The notes: a model not told the origin generated them from the sequence alone. A stretch of 64,000 bases of DNA from Misgurnus anguillicaudatus (GCF_027580225.2 NC_073360.2:10966501-11030500), one strand, 5' to 3'; positions 37,659 through 49,698 are shown, numbered from the stretch's first letter. Made by a program: numbers and translations.

Positions 37659-38497
37659 CATGATCGCAGGGGGAACGCACGCTCGGACAAGGCGTCCAGG
37701 ACTTCTTGCCAAAGACAAGTTGCTTTTGTGACCATATTGTTTTACTTTATTTTTACGTTGACTTGTTTTTTTAATACATGACGTACGCGGTTGCGAACAA
37801 TTGCACTGTATGGACTGCGGAGTGCCCTTCTCATTTTTTTGTACTACTTAAACCCTCTCTGCCCTTCGAGTGCGGCTGCTAAAAGAGGACATATGGCAGT
37901 GTTGGTGGTTTATTTGGTTCTGCCTTCGTGTTTGTGGGTTTGCTCAAATGAATATAGAAAGAGGAGTGGTAACGCATTATGCTCACTGGCTCAGCCTGCT
38001 GCCAGACGAGCAGATTGTTATTCACAAGCTTCACTCCACTCTGCCTTTTCCCGCGCCAAGGAGAGACCTCTTTTAATCGCTTCTTTTTATACTTGAAAGC
38101 CCACCGGCTGTGTCATACAGTACTTAAACAAGGACGTTGATGTTTGTGGTTCATTGCTACTAGTTCAGGTTCCCGACTAAGCTCATCTCATGTTGAAAAC
38201 TTGTTGTGATGTCTTGTAATATTTTGGGACTGGGTGGTTTGCTAGTAACATCCATATGTTTTTATTTTATTTTGATCAACAGCTTGATTTGAATTTATGT
38301 GGAAGATGTATGTATGCATACATTAAATGTCTGAAAATAGCTAGCCCTATGGTCCAGTTAGCTTGTATGAAATTGGCACAGCTCTGTTGCAAAATCTAGT
38401 TTGCCGCATACCAGAACAGCATTTTTCTTTACCGTAGAAAATTATGCTTCCTTTGCGCCTGTCCTTTTTCAAAATTAGTAAATCCCACAATGTACTA

Positions 38498-38503
38498 AAT
38501 AAA
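38498..38503 (+). terminator. candidate proximal poly(A) signal AATAAA
   Basis: First canonical hexamer after the stop codon, about 840 nt downstream, in an AT-rich context. It lies just before the transposon cluster that begins at 38702, so use of this site would give a repeat-free 3' UTR. Confidence 0.35.
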
Positions 38504-38749
38504 TCTATAAAAAACTATTTCAGTTAAATTTTTAAATGGACTATTTAACCACCGTTTTCTTGCACCATGTATTTTTATGCTAATTTAATAATGCAGATGT
38601 TAGCATAGCGACATGCTAACATCACACTCCATCCCTTTGTCCAAAGTTTGTTGCACACAATCCATCCTAAATAATATTTGAAACTAGAATAAGTATGTTC
38701 CTACCGAGCCCCTAAGGTGACATTGGAGTAAAAAAAATCTAAAGTTTAG

Positions 38750-38972
38750 TTTCATGTGCTCACGTGAAACTTTTATGTGCTCACGTGAAACTTTCATGTG
38801 CTCGCGCGAAACCTTCATGTGCAGATTTTTTTCAAAACCTTGAAACTATCGTGTGCGCACATGAAAGCAAAATTTCACCTTCGAAGCAAATTTCAAAATG
38901 TGAACGCGGTAGTTTCACGTGAGCACGCGATAGTTTTACGTGAGCACGCGATAATTTCACGTGCGCACGCGA
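38750..38972 (+). repeat. 21-bp repeat units in inverted arms (CACGTG-rich)
   Basis: Left arm units at 38750-38770, 38771-38791 and 38792-38812 (TTTCATGTGCTCACGTGAAAC type). Right arm units at 38910-38930, 38931-38951 and 38952-38972 are the inverse. Unit length 21 (seven codons) explains the repetitive open frames on both strands. Several units contain the E-box CACGTG. Confidence 0.85.
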
Positions 38973-39009
38973 AACTAAACTTTCTTTAATATTGCTCCAT
39001 GTACCCTTA

Positions 39010-39394
39010 AGGGGATCGCACACCGGCCGCGCAGCTCAGCGCAGCGCCGCGTCGTGTCGCGCCTAGGAGAACTCGGAGGTATTGTAAACCGGAAGTGCAC
39101 ATTAAATAGCGCGAGCTTCGTCAGATAGCGTCTACTTCAAAATGCAAAATATACGTTAGCAGCCAATGTAAGTCGTTAATTATTTGGGACACATATGATG
39201 TTATTTAATGTTAAACTAGTTGAGTGGCGCTGTGTGGCGCGACAGGGATTTGAACAACTTCCTGAGTCACAGCTGGGCGGCGCGGACAGGCGCCACCTGG
39301 CAGCGCCGGTGTGCGTACACTCTTAGAAAACAATGTGTTAAATTTTTTTAAGAACGGCGCGGCGCTGAGCTGCGCGGCCGGTGTGCGATCCCCT
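39010..39394 (+). repeat. Harbinger-like MITE, TTA target
   Basis: Ends start AGGGGATCGCACACCGGCCG and are an inverse match over about 35 bp. TTA flanks both sides (39007-39009, 39395-39397). It is strongly CpG-rich at the ends. Confidence 0.8.
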
Positions 39395-39548
39395 TTAGGG
39401 GCTCGGTACGTTCCAAATCATAGTACACTGAAAAAAAATATTTATTCAATTTGCTCAATTTTTTAAGGTAAGTGGTTGCAATCAATTTATTGAATCAAAA
39501 AATAAAAATAAAATAAAATAAAAAAACTTTTGTTTAAATGTAGCTTAA

Positions 39549-39668
39549 AGGTATAGCGGAAGATTTTCCCGAATTATTTAAAAGAACCGCCCCTCCGTAT
39601 TTTTTAAAAAAATGCACACGAAACTCTCTACCTCCTCCCGAGAGGGAACGCCTGTTAAACGCGTGCAC

Positions 39669-39701
<33 letters not shown>

Positions 39702-40253
39702 CATGCAGAAGCCTAGTTCTTCTATTCGCTCTGTTTAAAAGTTGCTGTCGGCATGTTTACCGTGTCTGCGCGGTTCGTGACTCGTGCCAGGGCTAGCATT
39801 GCTAATCATAACTTACATCAACTTTACTAGCAGTGATTTTAAATGGATTTCTCCAAATAGCATGACAAAATGTACCTTTCCTGTAGAAATTTCGTGTGGG
39901 AAACCCAACCTGTCCTATTAGCTCACGCCAGCGTGTGAAATAGTCTCCCATAAACACTCTGGTCTTGTTTCTTTCTTTATAGTCCTTTCTCTTCTTGTCA
40001 TACAATTCGTAGACACTTTTTCTCTTGCGACCCTCAGACATTTTGGAAAAAAAACACAGCTAGAACGCGAGCTTCAATGGTTGAAACCGTAGCACAACAC
40101 ACATACACGTGAAAGTGCGCATGTGCAGAAAGCGAACCGAGAGGCGAGCACGTACGACGGTTATACGTCAACATATAATTAGAATGATTGACATCTGGGA
40201 TGACCAATAACAGAGGTGATCCACCCGGAAAACGAAAATCTTCCGCTATACCT
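39549..40253 (+). repeat. TTAA transposon nested in 39426-40322
   Basis: AGGTATAGCGGAAGATTTTC at the left and GAAAATCTTCCGCTATACCT at the right are a perfect 20-bp inversion, flanked by TTAA at 39545-39548 and 40254-40257. It contains a GA microsatellite (about 39675-39702) and a minus-strand ORF. Confidence 0.9.
39802..40041 (-). CDS. basic 79-codon ORF carried in a TTAA transposon
   Basis: The ORF begins MSEGRKRKSVYELYDKKRKD and continues to RVFMGDYFTRWRELIGQVGF. The start context is AAAATGT. The N-terminal 50 residues have protein-like composition: many Lys/Arg and an aromatic RWREL motif. I recall similar R-W-R-E-L segments at the N-termini of uncharacterised teleost proteins, but cannot name a family. 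The last 25 residues look less protein-like. It lies wholly inside the 39549-40253 element, so it is either a captured host exon or a remnant of the element's own gene. Expression is unknown and chance is possible. Confidence 0.35.
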   Translation of the reverse strand: MSEGRKRKSVYELYDKKRKDYKERNKTRVFMGDYFTRWRELIGQVGFPTRNFYRKGTFCHAIWRNPFKITASKVDVSYD

Positions 40254-41824
40254 TTAAATAAATTGATTGCATCCACTTACCTTGGGAAGTTTAGTAAATT
40301 GAATGAATCATTTATTTCAGTGTATGTTGAACTGGGTGTCCTTGAATTGCTATTTCTGGTTAAAATTTGAAGTGCAGATCAATGCACACTTTTGCAAAAT
40401 GCTAATATTACCCACAATTCATTGTGAGAGGGAGATTAGTGATGTATCACTATAACCTACAACCCATCATGCATTTTATATATATTTTTGGACACTGCCT
40501 TATGAGACGTACATCAGACGCAAATTCAATGATTTGCGCTTGTAGATTACATACAAAGTTAATGTAAAGACGCGAATAGACGCAAACTCGCGTGGGGCGG
40601 TGCGAATTACGCGAATTGGGCGGTTTGATTGCCGTAAAAACATACGCTATTTACCTCAAACGCGTCTTCGCGCAAGTTGAAAATAATCAACTCAAGCGAA
40701 AAATGTAAGTAAAATCCTGCGAATAATCTAGAGCAGGAAGACGATGCTTTGCATTTAATGTGTACGCAGCATTAGAATTAAACAGCATGGCGGCTCGCTA
40801 GTTTTTGCAACAGAGCTTTACTAAAGTCGGTATTAGAAAGATGTATTTCTTTTAACAAAACACTATAATTTCACGTAAGCGTTAGTTTATTACCTAGCAA
40901 CACTCAGAGAAACGTACAAAATGTGAACTGTTGTCCCTTATATTGCTAATTGTTGTACTTGAACAATGCCTAGTGTTTAAACACATGGAATAAAGTCCAG
41001 AAAAGGTCAATCAATTAAATTGATTCGGGTTTACGGCTTCAGCAAAAAGACCATTCAAATGGACCATTCCTAAGAATGACAGTATTTATTTTAAAGCTGT
41101 GTTTTTTGAGAAGTAAACATCATCATGTTTTGTCAATGAAATAAACGCTTCAAGCGTCAAATGGCATGAATGCTTAAAAATAAGGCACATTACTTAAACA
41201 AGCACTCTGACTTGTTTGTTTTTTAAAGAAATATTTGGAGTGCTATGAACATCGCATATTACGGTAAGGGCGGTGACAACCCCATGCGAATTGCCTTTTT
41301 CTCACTAGGGTCAGTGTCGTAAGTGCTCTGAATGCAAAAATAAGACCCTCGAACTTCGAACGTACATTGGTTAGAGGATGAAATGCACGTCTACCGACCT
41401 GGCAACCAACCATCGGTACGTCTACCAGAGCTCCCAAAATGATTTTGCGGGACCCATTTCTGATCCGATGGCGTTAATACTGTACGTTGAACATTGGCGG
41501 ATAACGCTAGCATTCGGTGTACGAATCTATTGCTTGGGATGAGCACTTGGGAACGGTCGCAGTGGCGAGCTGATCAAGTGCTTTAAGCTGTAAAATACCA
41601 TTAAGCATATTTTGTTTTATTTTTATCGTCATTGAATGCAGTGACATCATGAGTCTGACAACATTGCTGTATTTAAAAAGAAAGAATGAAGGATAAACAC
41701 AACGTAGTAAATTGCACTGAGAACTACATTGTAAGGCTTTTATTTTTTCTTAACGTTTTGGACTCATTTTGATTGATTGATTGTTTGTTTGTTTGTTCTC
41801 AACACTGTGTTTCTAAACGCTGTA

Positions 41825-41930
41825 AATAAAATGACAAGAAAATGGGCTGTAAATACAATGCAGATGTAGATACCTTTTAGAGCTCCTGCAGTCAATCTGT
41901 TTAGTCTTTAGTTAAAGACGAAAAAATAAA
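41825..41930 (+). terminator. candidate distal poly(A) signals
   Basis: Two canonical AATAAA hexamers, at 41825 and 41925. The second is followed by TTTTGTGTTT, a plausible GU-rich downstream element. They sit after unique sequence resembling a vertebrate 3' UTR end (GATTGATTGTTTGTTTG tract, TGTAAATAAA). They support a long 3' UTR of about 4.2 kb but do not prove it. Confidence 0.35.
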
Positions 41931-42831
41931 GGATATTTTGTGTTTACATTCATTTCACGTTATTGTGATTTACATTGCAATATTGCCTCTTATACTTTCC
42001 CATAAACTCTTTCGTTTGGGAAAATGCACAATTGCATATAGTCCTGGATTATACAGTTGCTTTACCCGAGAGCATCAGGTGGCTGGATTATAAAAGCACA
42101 AATATCTACAAATATGAAGTACGGCAAAAGGTTTACTGTCTCACTCCATTTCATGTCAATTTACTCATGAAGTGGAACGGCAAATTAATGCCTTTAATGT
42201 GGAGTTTGATGTTAAGTGAATGTGGCATCTAATTGTACAGCGTCTAATGAGGTGTTTACAATATTTGGAAGTTTGGCACAGGCGATTAAAACAATTCATA
42301 CACAGAAATGAAGGTACAGTAGTGATGGGGGAGGGGTAGTCTGACCAAAGTAAAACCGTCCACTAAATAGTCATAAACACTAATATACCATCACACACAA
42401 AAAAAAAACATTTACAGTAAAGCAATGTATGAATACAATACAATATGAAGCACTATTTTGTATGCTACTGTATTATTAAGTTATCATGTTTTTATTGTGC
42501 TACTAAGCTGTATTTTTTTTAGTTATGAAGACTTAAATCAAAACAAACAAACTGCAGTTTGATTGAAACACAATAAATCCATTTTGACTCATTTGGGTAA
42601 AAATGTGTTTTATAGATCAAGAAAGTGACAAGATGAAAACCACTATTTTCTGTTACAAACTTTCACATAGCATCTTTAGGTTATATTAACATTTAAAATT
42701 CAACTGATTATTTTTTCTGCAAAACACAATCTAATTTTTTTTCAAAATGTTATAAATCTATTGAATCAATATATATTTTTTAAAAATGCCATTTATCTCA
42801 TTTTGGAATTAAACTCTTCATATAATGTGAC

Positions 42832-43032
42832 ATCAAGAAACCCAGCATTGGGTCAAAAAGGGACAAGCCCAGCCGTTGGGTTAAATAAGCCCAGAAAATG
42901 TTTATATTTGACCCAACAATGGGTTGAAACAACCCAGCATAGGTTAAATTACATCCCAAGGCGCTGGGCTCATCCCTTTTTGACCTAATGCTGGGTTTAA
43001 AAAAAATAACCCATCATTTTTTGTGTGTGTAA
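42832..43032 (+). repeat. CCCAGC/GCTGGG inverted-repeat MITE, copy 2
   Basis: AAACCCAGCATTGGGTCAAAAAG at the left mirrors TTTTTGACCTAATGCTGGGTTT at the right, with internal GGGTTGAAACAACCC pairs. Confidence 0.75.
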
Positions 43033-43276
43033 CGGCAGAATGATTATTTGATAATTTCTTTTTTAGTACCCCAGCATGTTTTCTGTACAATATTTTCCCA
43101 GTATTGGGATAAAAAAATAACCCAGCAGAATTTAGAGTATAACATTTTTAATAAAATAATGTATGGTGCACAGTCAATATACAGGGGTGTAAAAAATAAT
43201 ATGAATATATGCTTTCATAGAGATTTATACAAAATTTGTGTTAGAAAAATAATAGTATAATAATGTATAATACAAT

Positions 43277-43505
43277 ATAGATAATGCATGTAATACATGC
43301 ATACATATTTATTTAGCTGACGCTTTTATCCAAAGCGACTTACAATTGGTATATATATGTCAGAGGTCGCATGCCATGGAGCAACTAGGGATTAAGTGTC
43401 TTGCTCAGGGACACAATGGTGTGTCACAGTGGATTCGAACCCGGGTCTCTGAGGGTCCCGTCTCTCACACCAAAGGCGTGTCTTATCCACTGCGCCATCA
43501 CCAGC
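43277..43505 (-). repeat. tRNA-derived SINE with conserved central domain
   Basis: On the minus strand: TGGCGCAGTGGATAAGAC (A box) and GGGTTCGAATCCAC (B box) form the head. A central GTCCCTGAGCAAGACACTTA block follows, then the tail AAGTCGCTTTGGATAAAAGC. This arrangement is known for fish V-SINE-like families. The (TTTA)n run at 43514 adjoins its head end. Confidence 0.85.
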
Positions 43506-43513
43506 ATTATATA

Positions 43514-43516
43514 TAT

Positions 43517-43587
<71 letters not shown>
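43514..43587 (+). repeat. (TTTA)n microsatellite
   Basis: About 18 TTTA units next to the SINE. Poly-LFIY open frames here are artefacts. Confidence 0.95.
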
Positions 43588-43844
43588 CAATAGCAATGAT
43601 ATATATTCATGCACTGCAAGTCGTGAACACACAGACACCCAGAGTCTTATATACAACTTATATACAGTAGCAATGATATTTTAATATATACATTATAACT
43701 ATAGCATTTAATTGTATACGTAATTATTGCATACTGTGTGGTATAAGTTGTTCTTACTTTTTTGTAAATTTAGAACAAATTTTTGTATATATATATATAT
43801 ATATATAATTTTTTTTCTGAATCATGATTTGTATGAGAAAACAT

Positions 43845-43907
43845 CCATACACACATTTGACGCACAAATTTGTGCGTACCCATGCTTAGTCAATGAGACC
43901 CAACGTG
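43845..43907 (+). repeat. fragment related to the element at 20585-22073
   Basis: GCACAAATTTGTGCGTAC and GCTTAGTCAATGAGACCCAA match that element's terminal motifs. Confidence 0.5.
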
Positions 43908-43930
43908 GTTATCATTTGTTACTTTATGGT

Positions 43931-44142
43931 GCGATTTCCCAGATAGGATTTAGATGAATCCAGTAAAATTAGGACATTAGTCGTTTTTACTAACAAAACT
44001 TACAAAAAATAATAGTGGTGTGCATCTTGAGACAAAACAATGGCACTCATATATATTTAGATATGTCTAAGGTGTTTTTAAATTAAGGCAGCTCAAACAT
44101 GCATTTTAGTCTGGGACTAGAATAAGGCCGGGAAACCACCCC
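43931..44142 (+). repeat. MITE, TTTCCCAGATAGG / CCGGGAAACC type, copy 1
   Basis: GATTTCCCAGATAGGATTTA and AGGCCGGGAAACCACC form inverted ends, with TGCATCTTGAGACAAAACAA inside. The same family, interrupted, is at 61787-62292. Confidence 0.7.
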
Positions 44143-45822
44143 AAAACTGTTAAGGTTGCATGCCAAAACAAAGTTAAGTGTTCAGCACAAAATGTTGAAA
44201 AGCGTAACATGCGTCAGATTTCGAAAGAGGACCAATCATGGGCTCATTTAGCAGGAGCATCTGTAACCTTATCAGCTATTTCCCTGGTCTCCACATTGTT
44301 TAGTCCACCCCTGTATATAAACACTGCATTTTGCCATATATGATGATGCAAGAAGATTAAGGTGACATTTAAGTGATTGACTATTATTTCTGAATGCCTC
44401 AAGTCAAAAAGCTGTTATTAAATGATGGGCTTTTGAAGACGGATTTCAAGGGCTTGAATACAGAACATTCCTCCGAGACTTCGTACGCTCCATCTGTTCC
44501 TACTTGACTGTAAATTGAACCTTGAGAATAAGTGTTGAGAAAACATTATATAAGTGGCTTGCTGTTAAAATCAGTGGAGTGATTTCTCTTTCATTCTTTA
44601 AGGGGCAGACAATTTTATGCGTTTATTTATTTTACATGAATACAGAAATTGCATACATTTACTTAAAGGCTAAAGTTCATAGGAACTGTTATTTAATCAA
44701 CACGAAACTACTTTAAAACCCATTTCATTTCTCTAATATGACATTTAGGTATATTTAGGCATTAATGGTATACAGGAAATTTGGCAAGAGAAAATTAGGA
44801 CGCAGGACATTTGTCCGACTGTTTCAGAAATTGTTCGCTTTGTGTAAACTTGGCAGCACATACTGTAACAGATCGGAGGCAGGTGGTTGAAAAAGAGGGT
44901 TTTATAAAAAAAGGATTTTTGAAGCAGACAGAAGATGATAAATGTTATGACTAATACAATATCTACTTCATTTTTACTACTTTCAAGTCCTTTGATGTTT
45001 CCCAACATTACTTTTCACAATGCACTTGATGAAACCAAAACAGAAATGTAATGAAACTTGAGCAGAAACATGCCAGTTTGAAGACAAAGGGTAACTGGAG
45101 ATCTTTGAATAAGCCAATCACCAAACCGTCACCAGAAACAACACAGATGATGAAGAATAGAGCAGTTTCATCTCAAATAAAGAGAAACTCAATATCATGT
45201 TTATTCGTGCTTTCTGTCTGGACGAATATTACGACACAGGAGTATGAATAGAAGCGGGAAAGAGATGTCAACACCCATCTCTCTACAGTTGTCTTGTGTC
45301 TTTGTCTACTTTTCACAGGTCAGTGTAAGGTCACAGTATAAGACACATTATCTCTGATGATAAAGATTTTGGCCTATTATCGAAACTATCTAAACTACAG
45401 TATGCATTCATACTCTTTCTAATAAACTTTAGTATTTGTTGAGTACAATTATGTTTGTTTTTGTCAATTTGGGAACTATGTGTCTGTCCTCGTTTACTTT
45501 CAGTGCATGAAAATAAAAAAGCTCTACGGAAAAATGAAAAATCACCCAGGTCTGGAAAAACATAAAGGCATGAGACAATGATGGACAGCCTTTTCATTTT
45601 TCCTTTTCAAATGGTTGTTTAGTTGTTTGCCTGGGTTTCAATTTCTTTTACAATCAAAGCAGCGTAACCGTATATTCTTGCGTTATATAGCATTGCTTTT
45701 ATATGCCACATGCTTTTCATAAGCCAGTTGTTTACTAATCTCAAGTTAACAATGCATGGATGAATGCCAATGATATAAGCGTTCATATAGTTTGATGCTG
45801 ATGACAAAAACATTACATCAGT

Positions 45823-47350
45823 GCACACAAAAAATTCCTGGATTATTTTCAACCCAGCGTTGGGTCATATATGGACAAACCCAGCCTGTTGGGTTGTAAT
45901 TTAACCCTCATATTATGTTCCGGGTCAATTTGACCCATTTTGATAAACCAGTTAACCTGTGATTTTATTCTTGAAATTTTGTGACTTTTTCTCATTTATG
46001 GCCATGAACATGCATGCAAAGTTTAGACATGCTGATATGTTTTGAAGTGTACCAAAATAATTTTGTAACGATTTTGAGGTTCGGGGGTCAATTTGACCCG
46101 CATTTTGTTTTGCTCCAAAGCAATTGTATAGTCCTAAATAAATATATATATTTAGTGTTTGTTGTTATGTTGGTGTTTTACTATCCTAAAATGGGGGTAA
46201 AAATGCTTTTCCTCACTATTTTGAGTACTGAAAAAGACTTTTACAGACACAGATGGTAAAAGTGAGCTATGATTTCTATTTACAATTTATATGAAATACT
46301 ACTTAAGTTGCAGTTTTCTTCCAGAAATTTTGTCACCTTTTCTCATTTAGGGCCATGAACATGCATGCAAAGTTAGGATACACTGATGTGTTTTGAAGTG
46401 GGTTTTTTTTAGCACAAATTTTTGGTACGATTTTGATGTTCGTGGGTCAATTTGACCCATCTTTCTTTGTTCCAAGGCAACTGTATAGACACAAATTAAA
46501 TACATTTATTGTGTATATTTAGGTGTTTTACTACCCTGGAAAGGGAAAAGTGAGCTTTTCCTCACTTTTTTTAGTACTGATAAAGACTTCCTCAGACACA
46601 GAAGAGTAAATGTGAACTATCATTTCTATTTTCAATGTATATGAAATACTATGTAAAGCTGATGAATTCAGACCCACAGAAAATCCAGAGGTGAAGACAG
46701 GTGATGCCAGCTGTGCCCCACAAAACACGACACCAAAATAAGCACCATTTGTGTAAAATGCAAGAAGTCAGAAAGCACATGCTTGATGTGTGCACATCAT
46801 GTAAAAAGTGATTTTTTGAATTCGTACAATGATCCTCAAGAACAAAAGATGAGCCTATTTAGAAAAAGAAAAGCGTCATTTCATTTCACAGCAATTTTAA
46901 ATTGTTCATTTAGGATGTCTTAAACATAGGTATGTTAAAAAAACATGTTGAATTAAAATTTAAAATCTTAAATATTGCAACAGTTTTTGTGCAACATTTG
47001 TTAAAACAAACATGTTAAAAATTGTGGTTAAATGCATTTTTTTTTAGATGATACTTTTTCATTTTAAGTGTTTGTAATGTGTGACAAAGACTGATATTAA
47101 AATGGTTTTGCTCATACCTAATTCCTTCTTGTTTTTCACAATGTGATATTTAAGGAATTGCATTGAATCCAATGCGGGTCAATTTGACCCGCTCCATCAA
47201 AATTGTCACAAAAATCGAACACAATACAAGGGTTAACCTATGCTGTGTTGTTTTAACCCATTGTTGGATCAAATCTAAAAATTTTTGCTAGGTTCGTTCC
47301 TTTTTGACCCAATGCTGGGTTGAAAATAACTCAGGGATTTTTAAAGCGTA
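45823..47350 (+). repeat. CCCAGC MITE, copy 3, split by a TTAA element
   Basis: TTATTTTCAACCCAGCGTTG at the left and CAATGCTGGGTTGAAAATAA at the right are inverse. The gap between them is filled by 45905-47232. Confidence 0.75.
45905..47232 (+). repeat. piggyBac-like element with GGGTCAATTTGACCC motifs
   Basis: CCCTCATATTATGTTC at the left and GAACACAATACAAGGG (allowing one base) at the right are inverse, flanked by TTAA (45901-45904, 47233-47236). CCC-type ends plus TTAA fit piggyBac MITEs. The palindrome GGGTCAATTTGACCC recurs near 45921, 46086, 46445 and 47175. An internal block of about 355 bp is duplicated (ATGAACATGCATGCAAAGTT near 46004 and 46353). No transposase is present. Confidence 0.8.
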
Positions 47351-48849
47351 AAGAGGAAACATGAATAAGATTCTGGATGGATGGAGCGAAAGAAAGACAG
47401 ACAGACATTGAAAGGGTCTCAGCTGCGTGTTGCAGTGCTGCATTCCTCCTGACAGGTGTGAACAATGGCCGAGCCCTCAGAAATGTTTTTGTAACGCTCT
47501 GTAAGCCCAGCGGACACCATGTGCGTTCTCTAATAAGACTGACTTCACACATTTTGCAAATCTTATTGACAGCATAGCTAATGCTTTTTATTAAGCTAAT
47601 TACCCTTAAGGTCATTTCTGTTTTTGGAACCAAGGCTACACTGCAGGAAAGGAGAAACATCCTTGCTTTTAGCAAAAGAGTGTACTTCTAGAGACATTGA
47701 ACAACAGTAATAAAATGAACCACTTATTATAAAATAAATGAGATAAATCCTTAATGGATAATCTTGCAGGCGGTTGGACCCCTCAGGAAATGAAAAAAAC
47801 CCCCACTAATTTTAAACAATGAAATACTTTGCTGTCAAAGCTGATAGTGTGGCGTACATAGATGGCTATATTTATATAAAGTGAAGATGTACAAAATGTA
47901 CAAAAGAAAACCTTAGATTTTTTTTAGAAAATGTAAATAATTTGTTACTGATATTATTATTATTTATAGGTCTTCGTAGATAACACCGGCATAAGAGTGC
48001 TGATCTATTCATATATATACATGCATGTTTTTCTAGCCCTTTGTGTTAAATGAATAAGGTACTTTTAAAAGATTCAGTAATTTGATGCTCCACACTAAAC
48101 TTAGTTCCCCTAATTGTCCAAATGGCTTCTGGAAAATTAGTCCAATCTTTGCACCGGCTTAAAAGGTTTCTTGACGCAACCCTCTTTTATTTTCAATAGC
48201 TGAGTTTTCTTTGTGACAGGCATGATGGACATCTAGCGAGTTGTACATCCAGTAATGAGCGTTGTGGATGCAGTAAGACTTCTAGAAAGAGAGACTCTGT
48301 AATTCATCACGCCCAGAGGGCACAATGCAACCAATAAAGTCTGTTACAGATGTCGGGATTAAAAGAAACCACGTGCATATTTCATAACAAAATGCTGTAG
48401 ATTGAAAGCGGGCTAAATTGAAAATATATAATACATAACATATTTTCATCTTGATTTATTGTAACCAGTAATTATTTTTGACAACCTTCTTTCATGAAAC
48501 ACAGTTGTCATGTGTGGTTTTCTGAATGTCTTATTTTAAGTCCAAAAGCATAAAACATTATAAACGAGGATTCTGTGGCACAAAAACAGTTTTTACTATT
48601 GTAACCCTTATGTGTTTTTGGGGATGTTTTCATCCACTGTTTTTTTGTTTTGTTTTGTTTTTGGCCACAACTTTCTGTGTTTTAGCAAGTGGACAGATTT
48701 TTGGTGACAAATCTTATATTGACACTGACACATATTTTGGGAAAATGCTTTAAATTTAAAAAAAAACTCAACAATACACCGTGAGCAAATGTATTACTCG
48801 TTCGTGAAAACATCCACTAAATTAAATTGATGTAAACAATTATCAAATA

Positions 48850-48882
<33 letters not shown>

Positions 48883-49698
48883 GCATAAATTTGTCAATCA
48901 ACCTCAATACTGATCAAAACTACCAAATGAAAAACAAAGAATTCCATGATTTTAACTCTTTCATTGCCAAGTTCATAAATGATATCACTGATTTGGGAAA
49001 AACTAGGGCTGTCAAAAGATTACTCGCAATTGATCATATACAAAATAAAAGTTTGTGTTTGAAAAATATATATGTGTATATATATAAATACACACATACA
49101 TGCATGAATTTAAGAAAAATTTTATTAAGGTATATTTTTTATTTATATTTATAATTTAAAATATAGCAAAATGTATATAAATATACATGTAAAAGTTTCT
49201 TAAATACAAACATTAACGTGTGTGCATTTCTATAAAATAATTACACACAGTGCACACACATAAATTATGCAAAAACTTTTATTTTGTATGCGATTAATCG
49301 CGATTAATCTTGCCCTAGAAAAAACACACAAAATGATTGATTTTCAATATAAAAAGTGATTGTGGACTGGATTTTTTGTTTGGGGGGGGGGGCATGTGAA
49401 AGATTAGTAAAAACATTGGCTTTGATGCGTTGTTAGTTTTTGTTCAGCATCAGATTTAATTTTTTTCTCCCTTATTTACTGTTCGTGGCTGTTTTTGACC
49501 CATTGACTTCCATTATAACGACATTTTTTTTTATTGCAAAGCCATGACACAATATAATCATGCATTCTTGATTGCTGCTGGTTTTTCCTTTTGCAAAGAG
49601 GTAAAAATGTGTCATTTGATCACCATGTGGGACCATTAACCCTTTAGTAGGCCTGTGCAAAAACAAAGCTTAATTTCTGACTTGTACATTGAGTTATA

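Larger units (their letters stand above)
38702..39409 (+). repeat. palindromic transposon in candidate 3' UTR
   Basis: Ends TACCGAGCCCCTAAGG and CCTTTAGGGGCTCGGTA are inverse; GTTC lies outside both. It contains a 21-bp array with inverted arms and is split near its right end by the Harbinger-like insert at 39010-39394. Confidence 0.75.
39426..40322 (+). repeat. TA-flanked MITE, CACTGAAAA type, interrupted
   Basis: CACTGAAAAAAAATATTTATTC at the left mirrors ATGAATCATTTATTTCAGTG at the right, with TA on both sides. A 705-bp TTAA element splits it. Confidence 0.75.
37659..41850 (+). other. tenm2: candidate 3' untranslated region of the teneurin gene
   Basis: After the TGA there is no further coding sequence. 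Possible poly(A) signals are ATTAAA at 38322, AATAAA at 38498, AATAAA at 41825 (inside TGTAAATAAAATG) and AATAAA at 41925 followed by a T/G-rich stretch. The unique blocks 37659-38695 and about 41040-41850 look UTR-like, with T-rich runs and a TATTTATTTTA element near 41083. Transposons at 38702-40322 would lie inside the long form. The true end is not determined. Confidence 0.5.

Noticed and set aside
37303..37680. 125-codon minus-strand frame opposite the last exon
   Set aside because: It is a shadow of the G+C-rich teneurin exon, with no independent similarity.
38798..39023. Short repetitive frames (SRAHVKL-like repeats)
   Set aside because: The seven-residue period is simply the 21-bp palindromic repeat unit. 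No start context or homology supports a protein.
43420..43505. Possible functional tRNA gene on the minus strand
   Set aside because: The tRNA-like head is fused to a SINE central domain and LINE-like tail.
43346..43684. 112-codon open frame near 43.4 kb
   Set aside because: It reads through a reversed SINE and a TTTA microsatellite.
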